DNA of 51,806 nucleotides, from NCBI GenBank assembly GCA_019359155.1, contig JAHHHV010000016.1:1-51806 (forward strand), in the 5' to 3' direction. Both the position numbers and the translations under genes were made by a program. The DNA is from Pegethrix bostrychoides GSE-TBD4-15B (lineage in GTDB: Bacteria > Cyanobacteriota > Cyanobacteriia > Elainellales > Elainellaceae). Below, piece by piece: positions 26,367 to 34,740 of the stretch (position 1 is its first letter; the number at the start of each line of letters is the position of its first letter). The notes beneath the pieces were generated by a model. That model saw only the letters and a list, made by a program, of their open reading frames with translations, did not search any database and was not told where the DNA came from.

Positions 26367-27775
26367 CGCAACCGCGTAAACCGAGTCGCAAAATTTTCGG
26401 CGCGGGTGGGCGAGAGTAGCCTTGCCTTAAGAATTGCTGCTGTCAAAAACGCATAGGACACCACGCCTACGACTGCCAGCACTAGCAGATTTATCAGCCC
26501 CATCGTATTCCAGAGCGCATGTAGCGAGGCCGCCGTCAGATAGCCAACTGATAGAATTTGCCAGCGCTTGGCCGGTTTGAGCACGCTGAGACCAATGAAG
26601 TAGCCGAGATAGCCGCTGTAGGCCATATGCCCAGAAATCGATCCCAGGATGCGCGGAATCAGCAGCTGTAGCCCCAGCAGCTCCCGATAGTCTACGCCTG
26701 CCTGGAGCGTCACATCATTCATCACGCCCGGTACATATTGCCCCAGCGTCTCCAAGAGCGTAAAGCCGACTGCTGAAGCTGTACCCAGCAAAATCCCATC
26801 CAGCGGCTCCCAAACGCCCACCTGCTCGCGGTAGGGAGAGCGTAGCTTAGTTCCCAGCCAGTAAGCCAGCAAAATTGGAATTGCCTTGAGCAGCTCTTCC
26901 ATCAGTCCGGCTCCGAAAAACATCTGCACCAGCGTGCTGAAAAAGCCAGCCGAACTGTCAGCCGGAATGCCCCCCGGCAAAACCTGGCGAAACAGCCATA
27001 AAAACAGCGTCAGCACCGGACTGAGCAGCAGCAGTACCGTCGTCAGCCCAGCGCCGAGCAGCAGCCACCAGGGCTTTTGCTTGCCGCAGAGTTGATAGAC
27101 CAGATAATAGGCAATGCCAGCAATATAGGCCGACAGCAGCATATTAAAAAATTCTGGCTGGCCAATTGAGACAAACATCATCACCACAAATGAGACGGTG
27201 ACAATCCCCGGAATCAAGTAGGCTTTGCGGGTCAGATCGCGCCCAGTCGAAAGAATCGGAAACAGCTGGCTGAGGGTGAGTGCATCTCCGGCTGAATCTC
27301 TGGCAGGATCTCTAGCTGGATCTAAGTTCTGCCCCCACTTGGCCGGCGGGCTGCTTGTGCGAATCAGCAGGTCGGGTTCTGTTGGGGGCTGGCTGGCTGG
27401 CTCCTTTGTGACTGTCCCCGAAACAGCTCCCCGCAGCTCAAACATGAACTGCGGCCCTGTCTGAGAGAGCGAAATCAAATCTCCGGGCTGTAAATGCCGA
27501 CAGCCTTGCAGCCGTTGACCATTGATGAACGTGCCGTTGGCGCTGTCTAAATCGCAGATTTGCCAGCCGGAGGGAGCAGTTGAGATGGGACTGATGCGAA
27601 CATGCTGCCGCGATACCGAGCCGTAGAGCTGCGAGTCTAGGACAATTTGACATCTAGGGTCGCGACCAATCACAACCGCAACGGGCGTAACTAGGGGATA
27701 AGAAGCCAGCGCTGACTCTTTGTAGTGTGAGGCAATCCGCCGCAGCGAGGCAGCGCCAGACGGAGCGCCAATCAT
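26363..27775 (-). CDS. FHA domain fused to PrsW-type intramembrane protease
   Basis: The protein has 470 residues. The FHA domain (about 30-115) has VIGRDPRCQIVLDS, VSRQHVRISP and SANGTFINGQ. A linker of acidic/Arg DPARD repeats follows, then about eight membrane helices. The PrsW metalloprotease signature includes GAGLMEELLKAIPILLAYW (EExxK, about residue 290), TASAVGFTLLETLGQY and SGHMAYSGYLGYF, which supply Glu and His zinc ligands. PrsW proteases cleave membrane proteins such as anti-sigma factors. The N-terminal FHA implies phosphothreonine-dependent control or targeting. It converges on the unknown acidic gene. Confidence 0.85.
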   Translation of the reverse strand: MIGAPSGAASLRRIASHYKESALASYPLVTPVAVVIGRDPRCQIVLDSQLYGSVSRQHVRISPISTAPSGWQICDLDSANGTFINGQRLQGCRHLQPGDLISLSQTGPQFMFELRGAVSGTVTKEPASQPPTEPDLLIRTSSPPAKWGQNLDPARDPARDSAGDALTLSQLFPILSTGRDLTRKAYLIPGIVTVSFVVMMFVSIGQPEFFNMLLSAYIAGIAYYLVYQLCGKQKPWWLLLGAGLTTVLLLLSPVLTLFLWLFRQVLPGGIPADSSAGFFSTLVQMFFGAGLMEELLKAIPILLAYWLGTKLRSPYREQVGVWEPLDGILLGTASAVGFTLLETLGQYVPGVMNDVTLQAGVDYRELLGLQLLIPRILGSISGHMAYSGYLGYFIGLSVLKPAKRWQILSVGYLTAASLHALWNTMGLINLLVLAVVGVVSYAFLTAAILKARLLSPTRAENFATRFTRLR

Positions 27776-27844
27776 GGCAACCGCCGCCAGCAGAGCAACA
27801 GGCCGGACTGATTGCTGGAGCTGCGGTGGATTGACCGACTGGGC

Positions 27845-28039
27845 TTACTGATTGGCTCTAGCGTCCTGAACTGCTGCATAGAAACAAATTCCCGTCAATG
27901 GAACAGTCAGGCACAAAATCACGCTGGTGATCCAGCTCCCCAACTGCGGCTGACCCGAAGACAGCTCAAAAATCGAACCTACTGCCGCAATTGCTGCGAC
28001 ACAAGAACCCGCTAACAGCAGACCGCTTTTTGGAGTCAC
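27845..28039 (-). CDS. Small two-helix membrane protein
   Basis: The protein has 64 residues with two hydrophobic segments (about 6-25 and 36-57) separated by LSSGQPQLGSW. It starts at a GTG (28037-28039) preceded by a purine-rich GAGGTAAGG, with TAAGG about six bases from the GTG; that ribosome site is the main reason I accept it. Family unknown. It sits 69 bp upstream of the FHA/PrsW gene on the same strand. Confidence 0.6.
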   Translation of the reverse strand: MTPKSGLLLAGSCVAAIAAVGSIFELSSGQPQLGSWITSVILCLTVPLTGICFYAAVQDARANQ

Positions 28040-28184
28040 TGACGACCTTACCTCTTGCAGATGAAACAGCAGATGAAACGCTCTATACAGCCTAATAGAA
28101 TCACAAAACTAGGCGCAGAGACAGATGAGTCTGAAATTCGGGCAATTTTTACTTTTGTAGAGACTGAATTGTAAAGACTGAAGA

Positions 28185-28745
28185 CTAAAGCGGCTTGACT
28201 GCCCCTACTGCAAAGCCATACTTGCTCAGCTCTTGGTTGCGAGAGAGCGTGTTCTCGACTCGATCAACAAACATCACGCCGTTGAGGTGGTCAATTTCGT
28301 GCTGGATGACGCGAGCTAGCAGCCCGTCTGCGGCCAGCTTTTGGGGGCGGCCCTGTTCGTCCTTGAAAGCAACCTCAATCGTTTCGGGGCGGGTGACATC
28401 TAGATAGACCTGCGGAATGCTGAGACAGCCTTCCTGGATAACGCAGGCTTTGCCGCCAGTTTTGGTGATGGTTGGGTTGATGAGCACCAGCGTCGGGGCT
28501 TCCGGCTTGTCAGGCGCGCAGTCGACGACAATTAGCTGCTTGTTGACCCCTACCTGCGGAGCCGCCAGTCCGATACCGTCTTCGCTATACATGGTTTGCA
28601 GCATTTGGCGAGCCAGCAGCCGGATCTCGTCGTCAATTTTGGTGACGCGCTTGGCGGGCTGGCGCAGCACCCGGTCGCCCAAGTAATGCAGATCTAGCGG
28701 CGCTTTTTCTAACTTCTTCTTTTCAACCAGAACGTGAGCTGTCAT
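28185..28745 (-). CDS. def: Peptide deformylase
   Basis: The protein has 186 residues. All three metal-site motifs are present: GIGLAAPQVGV, EGCLSIPQVY (Cys ligand) and QHEIDHLNGVMF (two His ligands and catalytic Glu). It removes the formyl group from nascent protein N-termini. The length fits, with a short extra N-terminal tail (KKKLEKAP). No fmt gene is adjacent. Confidence 0.95.
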   Translation of the reverse strand: MTAHVLVEKKKLEKAPLDLHYLGDRVLRQPAKRVTKIDDEIRLLARQMLQTMYSEDGIGLAAPQVGVNKQLIVVDCAPDKPEAPTLVLINPTITKTGGKACVIQEGCLSIPQVYLDVTRPETIEVAFKDEQGRPQKLAADGLLARVIQHEIDHLNGVMFVDRVENTLSRNQELSKYGFAVGAVKPL

Positions 28746-28840
28746 GTCTTCGCCCGCAGAGAGTAAATAAATATTTGAGGATTTCTACTATCTTAACTAA
28801 ATCAGTTGCTAAATCGTAGCGATTCCGGGCTGAGACAGCC

Positions 28841-28882
28841 AAAAGGCTGTAGACCTGGAGCATAGCTCTCGATCTACAGCCT
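28841..28882 (-). terminator. Rho-independent terminator
   Basis: AGGCTGTAGA (28844-28853) pairs perfectly with TCTACAGCCT (28873-28882), with a nested GAGC-ATA-GCTC hairpin inside. On the minus strand the stem is followed by TTTT. It follows the PEP-CTERM-type gene and separates it from def. Confidence 0.7.
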
Positions 28883-28935
28883 CAGATTCAAGCTCCCGAC
28901 TCAGCGCTTAGAAGACGCGCTCAGGCAAGGCGTGC

Positions 28936-29877
28936 TTAGGCAAGGCGACGACGACGAGCCGCTGCCAGCAGACCTACAGCCGCCAGACCTGCCATCACTG
29001 AAGATTCGGGTACGTCTTGCAGCTCGCCAGACAGCACTAGACCGTCGTTACCGCATTCTGCGAACAGGCTGGCGATGAAGCTACCGTTTTGGCCGTTGTT
29101 CAGGAATGCCCGATCGACGCTAAAGCCGAAGGTGTGGCTGCCCACTGCGTTGAAGTTGCCGAAATCTAGACCCAGTCCGCTGAAGTTGCTGATCATTTGA
29201 ATGCCGCTCAGGAAGCTGCCAGCTGCCATGTGAGTGGGCGCGGCGGTTTTGCTGTTGTCGCCAAAATAGCTGGTGCTGACGGGCATATCGCCATAGGAGT
29301 CAACTCCACCTAGTCGCTTGATGGTGTCGGCATGTTGCTGCATGGTCTTGTAGCCGGAGTTTTTGGTGGTGAGGCTGGTGGCCGTCACGTCGTCGTAGAG
29401 TCCCAGTTCGGGGGTATATTTCGTGGTTGTCGTGACTGGCTTGTTGTTTTTGCCAATCGTTGTTTCCTGCTTGGTGAACTGGGTGTCGTTTGTGGCATCA
29501 AACCGAATGGCTTGAAGATTGCCGCTGCTGAAGCTGGCGGGTTGAGTGCCAGGTTTTGCTCCGGGCTGGGAAAAGTTCAAAAATAGATCGCCGTAGCCGA
29601 TGCTGCCGTTGAGGGAATTTTTGTCTTTATAGCCATCTAGACTCAGGTTAGAATTAATCGCAAAATAAACCTTGTCTTTAGTTTGCTTATAGGCCATGCC
29701 GTAAAATTCAAACTTGCTCTTAGCGCCAATGACGTTACCTTCAGTGCCGTCGTTGAACGAGTCGATGGAATAGTTCCAGCCATTGTGTAGCGTGCCTGCC
29801 TGCACCTGCTGAGCCGTAAAGGTGAAGAGGAGAGCGACGGTGCCGACTGTAGCTTTAACTGCGGTACTAAGTTTCAT
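28936..29877 (-). CDS. PEP-CTERM-type exosortase-dependent surface protein (XDD-like)
   Basis: The protein has 313 residues with a signal peptide (LSTAVKATVGTVALLFTFTAQQVQA). The mature domain begins HNGWNYSIDSFNDGTEG and ends FAECGNDGLVLSGE. The C-terminal sorting signal is VPESSVMAGLAAVGLLAAARRRR: a V/PES motif, one hydrophobic helix and an Arg cluster. The CGND-type ending matches the exosortase-dependent XDD families of cyanobacteria as I remember them. Predicted export by Sec, processing by exosortase and location on the surface or in extracellular matrix. No exosortase is in the window. Confidence 0.75.
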   Translation of the reverse strand: MKLSTAVKATVGTVALLFTFTAQQVQAGTLHNGWNYSIDSFNDGTEGNVIGAKSKFEFYGMAYKQTKDKVYFAINSNLSLDGYKDKNSLNGSIGYGDLFLNFSQPGAKPGTQPASFSSGNLQAIRFDATNDTQFTKQETTIGKNNKPVTTTTKYTPELGLYDDVTATSLTTKNSGYKTMQQHADTIKRLGGVDSYGDMPVSTSYFGDNSKTAAPTHMAAGSFLSGIQMISNFSGLGLDFGNFNAVGSHTFGFSVDRAFLNNGQNGSFIASLFAECGNDGLVLSGELQDVPESSVMAGLAAVGLLAAARRRRLA

Positions 29878-30316
29878 AGGTCAAAATTCCTAAACAGATT
29901 AAGATGGCTGTGCTGCTGTACCTATGATTCAAAAATAGGGACTAGATTCACCTCAGCTACTTGGCTTAGATAATGGGATGTTTACTAACAAAAAATATTT
30001 CAAAGATTGCCCTCGAAAAATCACTGAAAGACTGCTTAGAAAGTACCTAAATCCTGCTGTTCCAAGCCAGTGTTTATGCGATTACTTTAGCCAAACTTAA
30101 TGCTTGGCAGCTAAACAATGGCTCAATTAAAGCGAAATATACTGAGAAAGCGTTTGAGACAACGAGACCGAGCCAGTTTGAACCCGCAGCCATCCGAAAA
30201 AACTAGCCGCTTTCTAGCTATTTTTACCGAGAGAACTATAATTCTGAAGTCAGATTCTGATGATCAGGGGCGCCGAAGTAGGGCGCATCAGGCGAAGAGA
30301 GCTGAGGGAAACGACC
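29878..30316. other. Spacer between surface-protein gene and ftsX
   Basis: This 439-bp divergent spacer must hold both promoters. It is AT-rich around 29930-30060 (for example AACAAAAAATATTTCAAAG). I see no tRNA, no strong hairpin and no supported gene. A basic 74-codon frame at 30118-30342 lacks a ribosome site and overlaps the likely ftsX start, so I do not call it. Confidence 0.5.
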
Positions 30317-31225
30317 GTGCTGCAAATTTTAACCAAATCTGACTATCTGTTGCGGGAGACACTGCTGGGGCTGAAGCGCGGCGGCTGGATGAACTGGGCG
30401 GCGGTGAGCACCGTAACAGTGCTGCTATTTCTGTTTGGGGTGAGCCTGCAAGCCTCCTGGCAGGTCGAGGGCTTGCTGAATCAGTTTGGCAGTCAGCTAG
30501 AGCTGTCCGTCTATCTGGATACGGGCGTGCAGGCCGCAGATTTGCAGCCCAGGGTTGCTGCCCTGCCTAATGTGGTGGCCGTAGTGCCCATCTCGAAAGA
30601 GCTGGCCTGGGAAAATCTGATCCGCGAGATGGGTCAGTCAGGGCTGGAGGGCGCAACTGCTCAGCTGAGCGGCAATCCGCTGGTGGATGAGCTAAGGGTA
30701 AAAGCGAGCCGCGCCGAGGCTGTCTCTGATCTGGCGCAGCAGCTCCGGCAGATTCAAGGGGTTGATTTGGTGCAGTATGTGGACGAGGCCGTGCAGCGAA
30801 TTAGCCAGCTCAATCAGGGGCTAAGCTGGCTGAGTTTGGGGCTAGTAACAGCGCTGACCCTGACTGCGGTTGCCGTCACCATGACCACAATTCGACTGAT
30901 TGTAATGGCGCGTCGCCGCGAGATTGAGGTGATGCAGCTAGTGGGTGCAACTACCACCTGGATCTATCTACCGTTCATTTTGCAGGGGCTGGTGCTGGGA
31001 TTTGTCGGCGCGCTGGTGGCGTGGAGCTTGATTTTGGGCGTGCAGCAGTTTTTGGCTAGCCTGCTGCCCCAGCAGTCGGAATTCGTCAAATATCTCACGG
31101 GTGGCCTTCAGCTCCAGCCCGCTCAGACGCTGCTGCTGCCGCTAGCGCTATTGCTGCTGGGCTGTTCAGTGGGGCTTTTGGGCAGCTTGCTGGCCGTGCG
31201 GCGGGCGGCTATTCAAAAAAATTAG
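30317..31225 (+). CDS. ftsX: FtsX-like cell-division ABC permease
   Basis: The protein has about 302 residues. One N-terminal membrane helix (AAVSTVTVLLFLFGVSL) is followed by the extracytoplasmic FtsX domain (LELSVYLDTGVQ; NPLVDELRVKA) and three C-terminal helices with REIEVMQLVGATTTWIYLPFILQG. FtsEX regulates septal peptidoglycan hydrolases. I placed the start at GTG 30317 because GAGGGA lies seven bases upstream; the frame also allows an ATG at 30260. No ftsE is adjacent. Confidence 0.88.
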   Translation: MLQILTKSDYLLRETLLGLKRGGWMNWAAVSTVTVLLFLFGVSLQASWQVEGLLNQFGSQLELSVYLDTGVQAADLQPRVAALPNVVAVVPISKELAWENLIREMGQSGLEGATAQLSGNPLVDELRVKASRAEAVSDLAQQLRQIQGVDLVQYVDEAVQRISQLNQGLSWLSLGLVTALTLTAVAVTMTTIRLIVMARRREIEVMQLVGATTTWIYLPFILQGLVLGFVGALVAWSLILGVQQFLASLLPQQSEFVKYLTGGLQLQPAQTLLLPLALLLLGCSVGLLGSLLAVRRAAIQKN

Positions 31226-31233
31226 CGCAGGTT

Positions 31234-31815
31234 TTATAGCAGCGAACATTTGCGGTGCAGCGCCTGCTCCAAAAGCTGCTGGTAATCCTGCTGCGAGACA
31301 ATATAGGAGCCAAATCGCTCTAGATGCGGATTGGTCATTTGAGCATCAAACAGCAGGAAGTTGCGGTGGCGCAGATGCTCGACGAGCTTCACCATTGCCA
31401 CCTTGGATCCTTCTGGAATGCGGTAAAACATCGACTCGCCAATAAATGCACCGCCAATCGAAAGTCCTAGAATGCCGCCCGCTAGCCTGTCGCCTTGCCA
31501 GGTCTCAAAGCTGTAGGCCCAGCCTGCCTGGTAGAGCGCCTGATAGATCTGGCGCAGTTCAGCTGAAATCCAGGTGCTGTCTCGATCCGCGCAGCCCTCA
31601 ACCACAGCCTCAAAATCGCGGTTAATTGCGGTTGTAAATCGATTTTGGTTGATCGCTCGCTGCAACGAGCGCGGGTAGCGAAAGCGGTCGTCTAGCGGAA
31701 TCAAGGCGCGTTCACGGCTCGAATACCAGTTCAGCTTCGAGTTGCTGTCGTTGGACATCAGGAAATAGCCGCTGGCATAATTTTGGATGATGCTGGGGAT
31801 ATCGGCACGAATCAC
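31234..31815 (-). CDS. aat: Leucyl/phenylalanyl-tRNA-protein transferase
   Basis: The protein has 193 residues. It shows family landmarks YFLMSN, WYSSRERALIPLDDRFRYPRSL, FEAVVEGCA, STWISAELRQIYQALYQAGWAYSFETW, LAGGILGLSIGGAFIGESMF and FDAQMTNPHLERFGS. It adds Leu or Phe to N-degron substrates for ClpS/ClpAP. The start is a GTG at 31815. Convergent with ftsX (8-bp gap). Confidence 0.92.
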   Translation of the reverse strand: MIRADIPSIIQNYASGYFLMSNDSNSKLNWYSSRERALIPLDDRFRYPRSLQRAINQNRFTTAINRDFEAVVEGCADRDSTWISAELRQIYQALYQAGWAYSFETWQGDRLAGGILGLSIGGAFIGESMFYRIPEGSKVAMVKLVEHLRHRNFLLFDAQMTNPHLERFGSYIVSQQDYQQLLEQALHRKCSLL

Positions 31816-31919
31816 AGATCTGGAGTCCTAATGTGGGAGATTGACAAGAGATTGGCGAAAGGTTCGTGACGGGGGGCGATATGCTGAGAGTAGATATAGT
31901 AGCAACTGCGAGCCAGACT

Positions 31920-32249
31920 ATGGCTGAGCCGATTCAGGCTATCACTTTACCTGCTGCGCAGCACCCTCAGCAAGAAGGGCAATGGCTTGCTGCCAGCCTC
32001 CAGCAGTGGTTGGATCACGAGTTTCTGCCAGAGCCCGTGAACCAGATAATTGCCGAACGAGCGGCTCAGGTATTTGTGCGGCAGCGGATGGAAGGCGAGA
32101 ACGACCTGGGATCGTTGGTGATCGCAATCGTGACTGAAATGCAGGCGTTCGATTTTTCCAAGAGCTTTTACAGCGAGTTTGCCATCGCGAATGCCGTGAG
32201 CGATCTGCTGTTGGGGAGCCTGGGCATCGATCACTGTTGCGGACAGTAA
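31920..32249 (+). CDS. Conserved cyanobacterial protein of unknown function
   Basis: From the ATG at 31920 the protein has 109 residues and is mostly helical. It contains WLAASLQQWLDHEFLPEPVNQIIAER, AAQVFVRQRMEGENDLGSL, VIAIVTEMQAFDFSK and YSEFAIANAVSDLLLGSLG. I recall close relatives across cyanobacteria without a known role. Starts at 31866 or 31881 are also open. It precedes the sphR-like gene. Confidence 0.7.
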   Translation: MAEPIQAITLPAAQHPQQEGQWLAASLQQWLDHEFLPEPVNQIIAERAAQVFVRQRMEGENDLGSLVIAIVTEMQAFDFSKSFYSEFAIANAVSDLLLGSLGIDHCCGQ

Positions 32250-32263
32250 CGCTGAGAGCCTTA

Positions 32264-32356
32264 ATCTTGAGAAAGTATCTTGAGTAAAGCATCTTGAGAA
32301 AATTTAACTCAGGATACTTAACTTCAAATATCTGTATCTTAAGTAACAGTTAAAAA
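32264..32356 (+). promoter_or_regulatory. Repeat-rich upstream region of sphR-sphS, candidate Pho-box-like sites
   Basis: ATCTTGAG appears three times at 32264, 32277 and 32291 (spacing 13 and 14), with a relative ATCTTAAG at 32336. TTTAACTC (32303-32310), CTTAACTT (32317-32324), CTTAAGTA (32338-32345) and GTTAAAAA (32349-32356) resemble the cyanobacterial PyTTAA-type Pho box, with spacings near 11 or 21 for the last three. Regulation by the adjacent SphR-like protein is inferred. Confidence 0.4.
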
Positions 32357-32434
32357 CTCGATTTGGCGAATTCAGGGTTCAGCAGAGCCCTAGCAGTCTG
32401 CTACGATGAGCTTGAAGTGCTGAGCAAGGATTTT

Positions 32435-33196
32435 ATGCCACTCACAATAGCGCCAGAGACCGTCAGATTTCAGTCAGAGGTGAAGCTGGGGCGAGTCTTG
32501 GTCGTTGAGGACGAGGAGCTGATTCGAGAGACCGTGGCGCTGGCGCTGGGCGAAGAAGGCTACGAGGTATTGACGGCAGAGGACGGGCGCAAGGGCCTGG
32601 AGCTAGCCACCAAAGCCGGAGATAGCAACCCCGCCGAGGCGCTGGCGCTGGATTTAATTATTCTAGACCTGATGCTGCCCTACGTGAACGGCCTTGATCT
32701 CTGTCGACTGATTCGGCATGAAGGCAGCACGGTGCCAATTTTGATGCTGAGCGCCAAGGGTACCGAAACCGATCGGGTCGTGGGGCTAGAAGTCGGAGCT
32801 GATGATTACCTGACCAAGCCTTTTGGGATGCGCGAGCTGGTGGCGCGCTGCCGTGCTCTGCTGCGCCGTCATCAGCGCTCCCAGATGCAGGCGCAGGAGC
32901 CGACCCTGAAGTTTCATGAAATTGTGCTGTATCCGCAAGAATGCCGGGTGACGATTCGGGGTGAAGAGACTAGTCTTTCGCCAAAAGAATTTCGGATCCT
33001 GGAGCTGTTTATGGCCAATCCGCGCCGAGTCTGGTCGCGTGAGCAGCTGATTGAGCGGATTTGGGGGCCAGACTTCATGGGCGACAGTAAGACGGTTGAT
33101 GTGCATATCCGCTGGCTGCGCGAAAAGCTGGAGCTAGATCCCAGCCGTCCTGAATATCTGCTGACCGTGCGAGGATTCGGCTACCGATTCGGCTAG
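32435..33196 (+). CDS. sphR: OmpR-family response regulator, SphR/PhoB-like
   Basis: From the ATG at 32435 (AAGGA 5-6 bases upstream) the protein has 253 residues. The receiver domain (about 22-145) has acidic pair VVEDEEL, phosphorylated Asp in LIILDLMLPYVNG, SAKG and the Lys in TKPFG. The C-terminal winged helix (about 160-253) ends KTVDVHIRWLREKLELDPSRPEYLLTVRGFGYRFG. The PhoB-like sequence and the neighbouring SphS-like kinase suggest the phosphate-starvation regulator. The symbol is by resemblance and context. Confidence 0.82.
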   Translation: MPLTIAPETVRFQSEVKLGRVLVVEDEELIRETVALALGEEGYEVLTAEDGRKGLELATKAGDSNPAEALALDLIILDLMLPYVNGLDLCRLIRHEGSTVPILMLSAKGTETDRVVGLEVGADDYLTKPFGMRELVARCRALLRRHQRSQMQAQEPTLKFHEIVLYPQECRVTIRGEETSLSPKEFRILELFMANPRRVWSREQLIERIWGPDFMGDSKTVDVHIRWLREKLELDPSRPEYLLTVRGFGYRFG

Positions 33197-33285
33197 CTGA
33201 ATGAAAATGCAGCTAATCTAGTAGAGACAGGCCAGATGGGCAAAAAGCCTTGCGCTAGCTACTTCAGATTGTTGCACCAACCGCC

Positions 33286-34740
33286 GTGGTTATCCCTGCC
33301 TTCTTATTCGGACTGACAATTGGACTGCTGCTGCTGGTCTGGCAGCGCCAGCGTCAGGATGCAAGGCTAAAGCAGATTCTCGGCAAGCTGGCCAGCCGTA
33401 CTCAGTCACCCTTCCCGCTGGCTTCGCAGGTTTCGATAGCGGTGGCTCAGCAGCGTCGTGAGCAGCAGGATATGCTCCAAGAGCTGACGCTGCTTCGCCA
33501 AATTCTACAGGCTGCGCCGGTTGGCTATCTGCAAGTTGACGATGAAAACCGCTTGCTGTGGTGTAATCCGCAGGCTCGCCAGATTTTGGGCATTCCTGAC
33601 GCTGAGTCAAAGCCGCGACTGCTGCTGGAGCTGGTGCGCTCCTATGAGCTAGATGCCCTGATTGAACAGACGCGCGATGCCGAGCAGCCCTGCCAGAGCA
33701 GCTGGACTTTCTACCCGATGAGCGCGGATCCCACCCATCTGTCACAGCAGTCGGTGCTGACGCTGCAAGGCTATGGTCTGCCGCTGCCGAATCATGAAGT
33801 TGGTATTTTCCTGGAAAACCGCCAGGAGATTGTCGCGTTAATGCAGCAGCGCGACCGCTGGACGTCTGACTTGGCGCATGAGCTAAAAACGCCTTTGACC
33901 TCTATTCGGCTGGTGGCCGAGACGCTGCAAACTCGGCTAGATCCGAGCCTGCGGAGCTGGGTGGATCGGCTGATTAACGAAACGTTGCGGCTGAGTACGC
34001 TGGTGCAGGATTTGCTAGATTTGAGCCAAATTCAGCGGGGAACGCTCCGCAATGTGCAGCTGCGCCCGATTGAGCTAGTCGGCTTGATTCAGGCGGTCTG
34101 GCACAGTCTAGAGCCGCTCGCCCGTCGCAAAAACCTCCAGCTTGATTACTGTGGCCCCAGCCATCTGATCATGCAGGCTGACGAGCCTCGACTGCACCGA
34201 TTGCTGATCAACCTGCTCGACAACAGCATCAAATACAGCCCGGCTGAGCAAACCATTCGCGTTAAAGTCAGCCTTGAATTGGCTGCAGATTTACCCAGTT
34301 CAAATTTGTCATCAGATTTGTCATCAAATTTGTCGTCAGAGGCAGACTGGCTGTGTCTAGAGATCATCGATCAAGGGCCAGGTTTTCCCGAAAAGGCTCT
34401 GCCCTATGTGTTTGAGCGGTTCTATCGCGCTGATCCGTCGCGTGCCCGATTGGCGCTCGAAGCCTTGAATCACCGGAGCAGCCCAGAGCCAAACAGCCCA
34501 GTGCCAGATCCCCCAACAATCAACAGCTCAATATCTGATGGCCATATTCAGGGTGGCAGTGGACTAGGACTTTCGATTGTGCGGCAGATTGTTGAGGCGC
34601 ACCATGGCACGATTAGCGCCAGCAATCATCCTGAAACTGGCGGCGCATGGCTGCAAGTCAGACTCCCCTGGCAGCTCGCCACAGAGCCGCCACTTGAATC
34701 TCGCCGCCTCGATCCGCCTCTCAGCCCGCCGCAGCCATGA
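33286..34740 (+). CDS. sphS: Sensor histidine kinase, SphS/PhoR-like
   Basis: The protein has 484 residues. An N-terminal membrane helix (FLFGLTIGLLLLVW) is followed by a PAS-like domain (about 60-180, ILQAAPVGYLQVDDENRLLWCNPQARQIL). HisKA has the phospho-His in SDLAHELKTPLTSIRL. HATPase_c has NLLDNSIKYSP (N box), DQGPGFPEKALPYVFERFYR (G1/F box) and GGSGLGLSIV (G2). A low-complexity insert with Pro/Ser interrupts the ATP lid (about 385-425), and SSNLSSDLSS is a 12-bp repeat. The gene overlaps the pseudouridine synthase start (ATGA). Confidence 0.85.
   Translation: MVIPAFLFGLTIGLLLLVWQRQRQDARLKQILGKLASRTQSPFPLASQVSIAVAQQRREQQDMLQELTLLRQILQAAPVGYLQVDDENRLLWCNPQARQILGIPDAESKPRLLLELVRSYELDALIEQTRDAEQPCQSSWTFYPMSADPTHLSQQSVLTLQGYGLPLPNHEVGIFLENRQEIVALMQQRDRWTSDLAHELKTPLTSIRLVAETLQTRLDPSLRSWVDRLINETLRLSTLVQDLLDLSQIQRGTLRNVQLRPIELVGLIQAVWHSLEPLARRKNLQLDYCGPSHLIMQADEPRLHRLLINLLDNSIKYSPAEQTIRVKVSLELAADLPSSNLSSDLSSNLSSEADWLCLEIIDQGPGFPEKALPYVFERFYRADPSRARLALEALNHRSSPEPNSPVPDPPTINSSISDGHIQGGSGLGLSIVRQIVEAHHGTISASNHPETGGAWLQVRLPWQLATEPPLESRRLDPPLSPPQP

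Noticed and set aside
30118-30342. Small basic ORF before ftsX
   Set aside because: No ribosome site, basic low-complexity composition, and overlap with the supported ftsX start.
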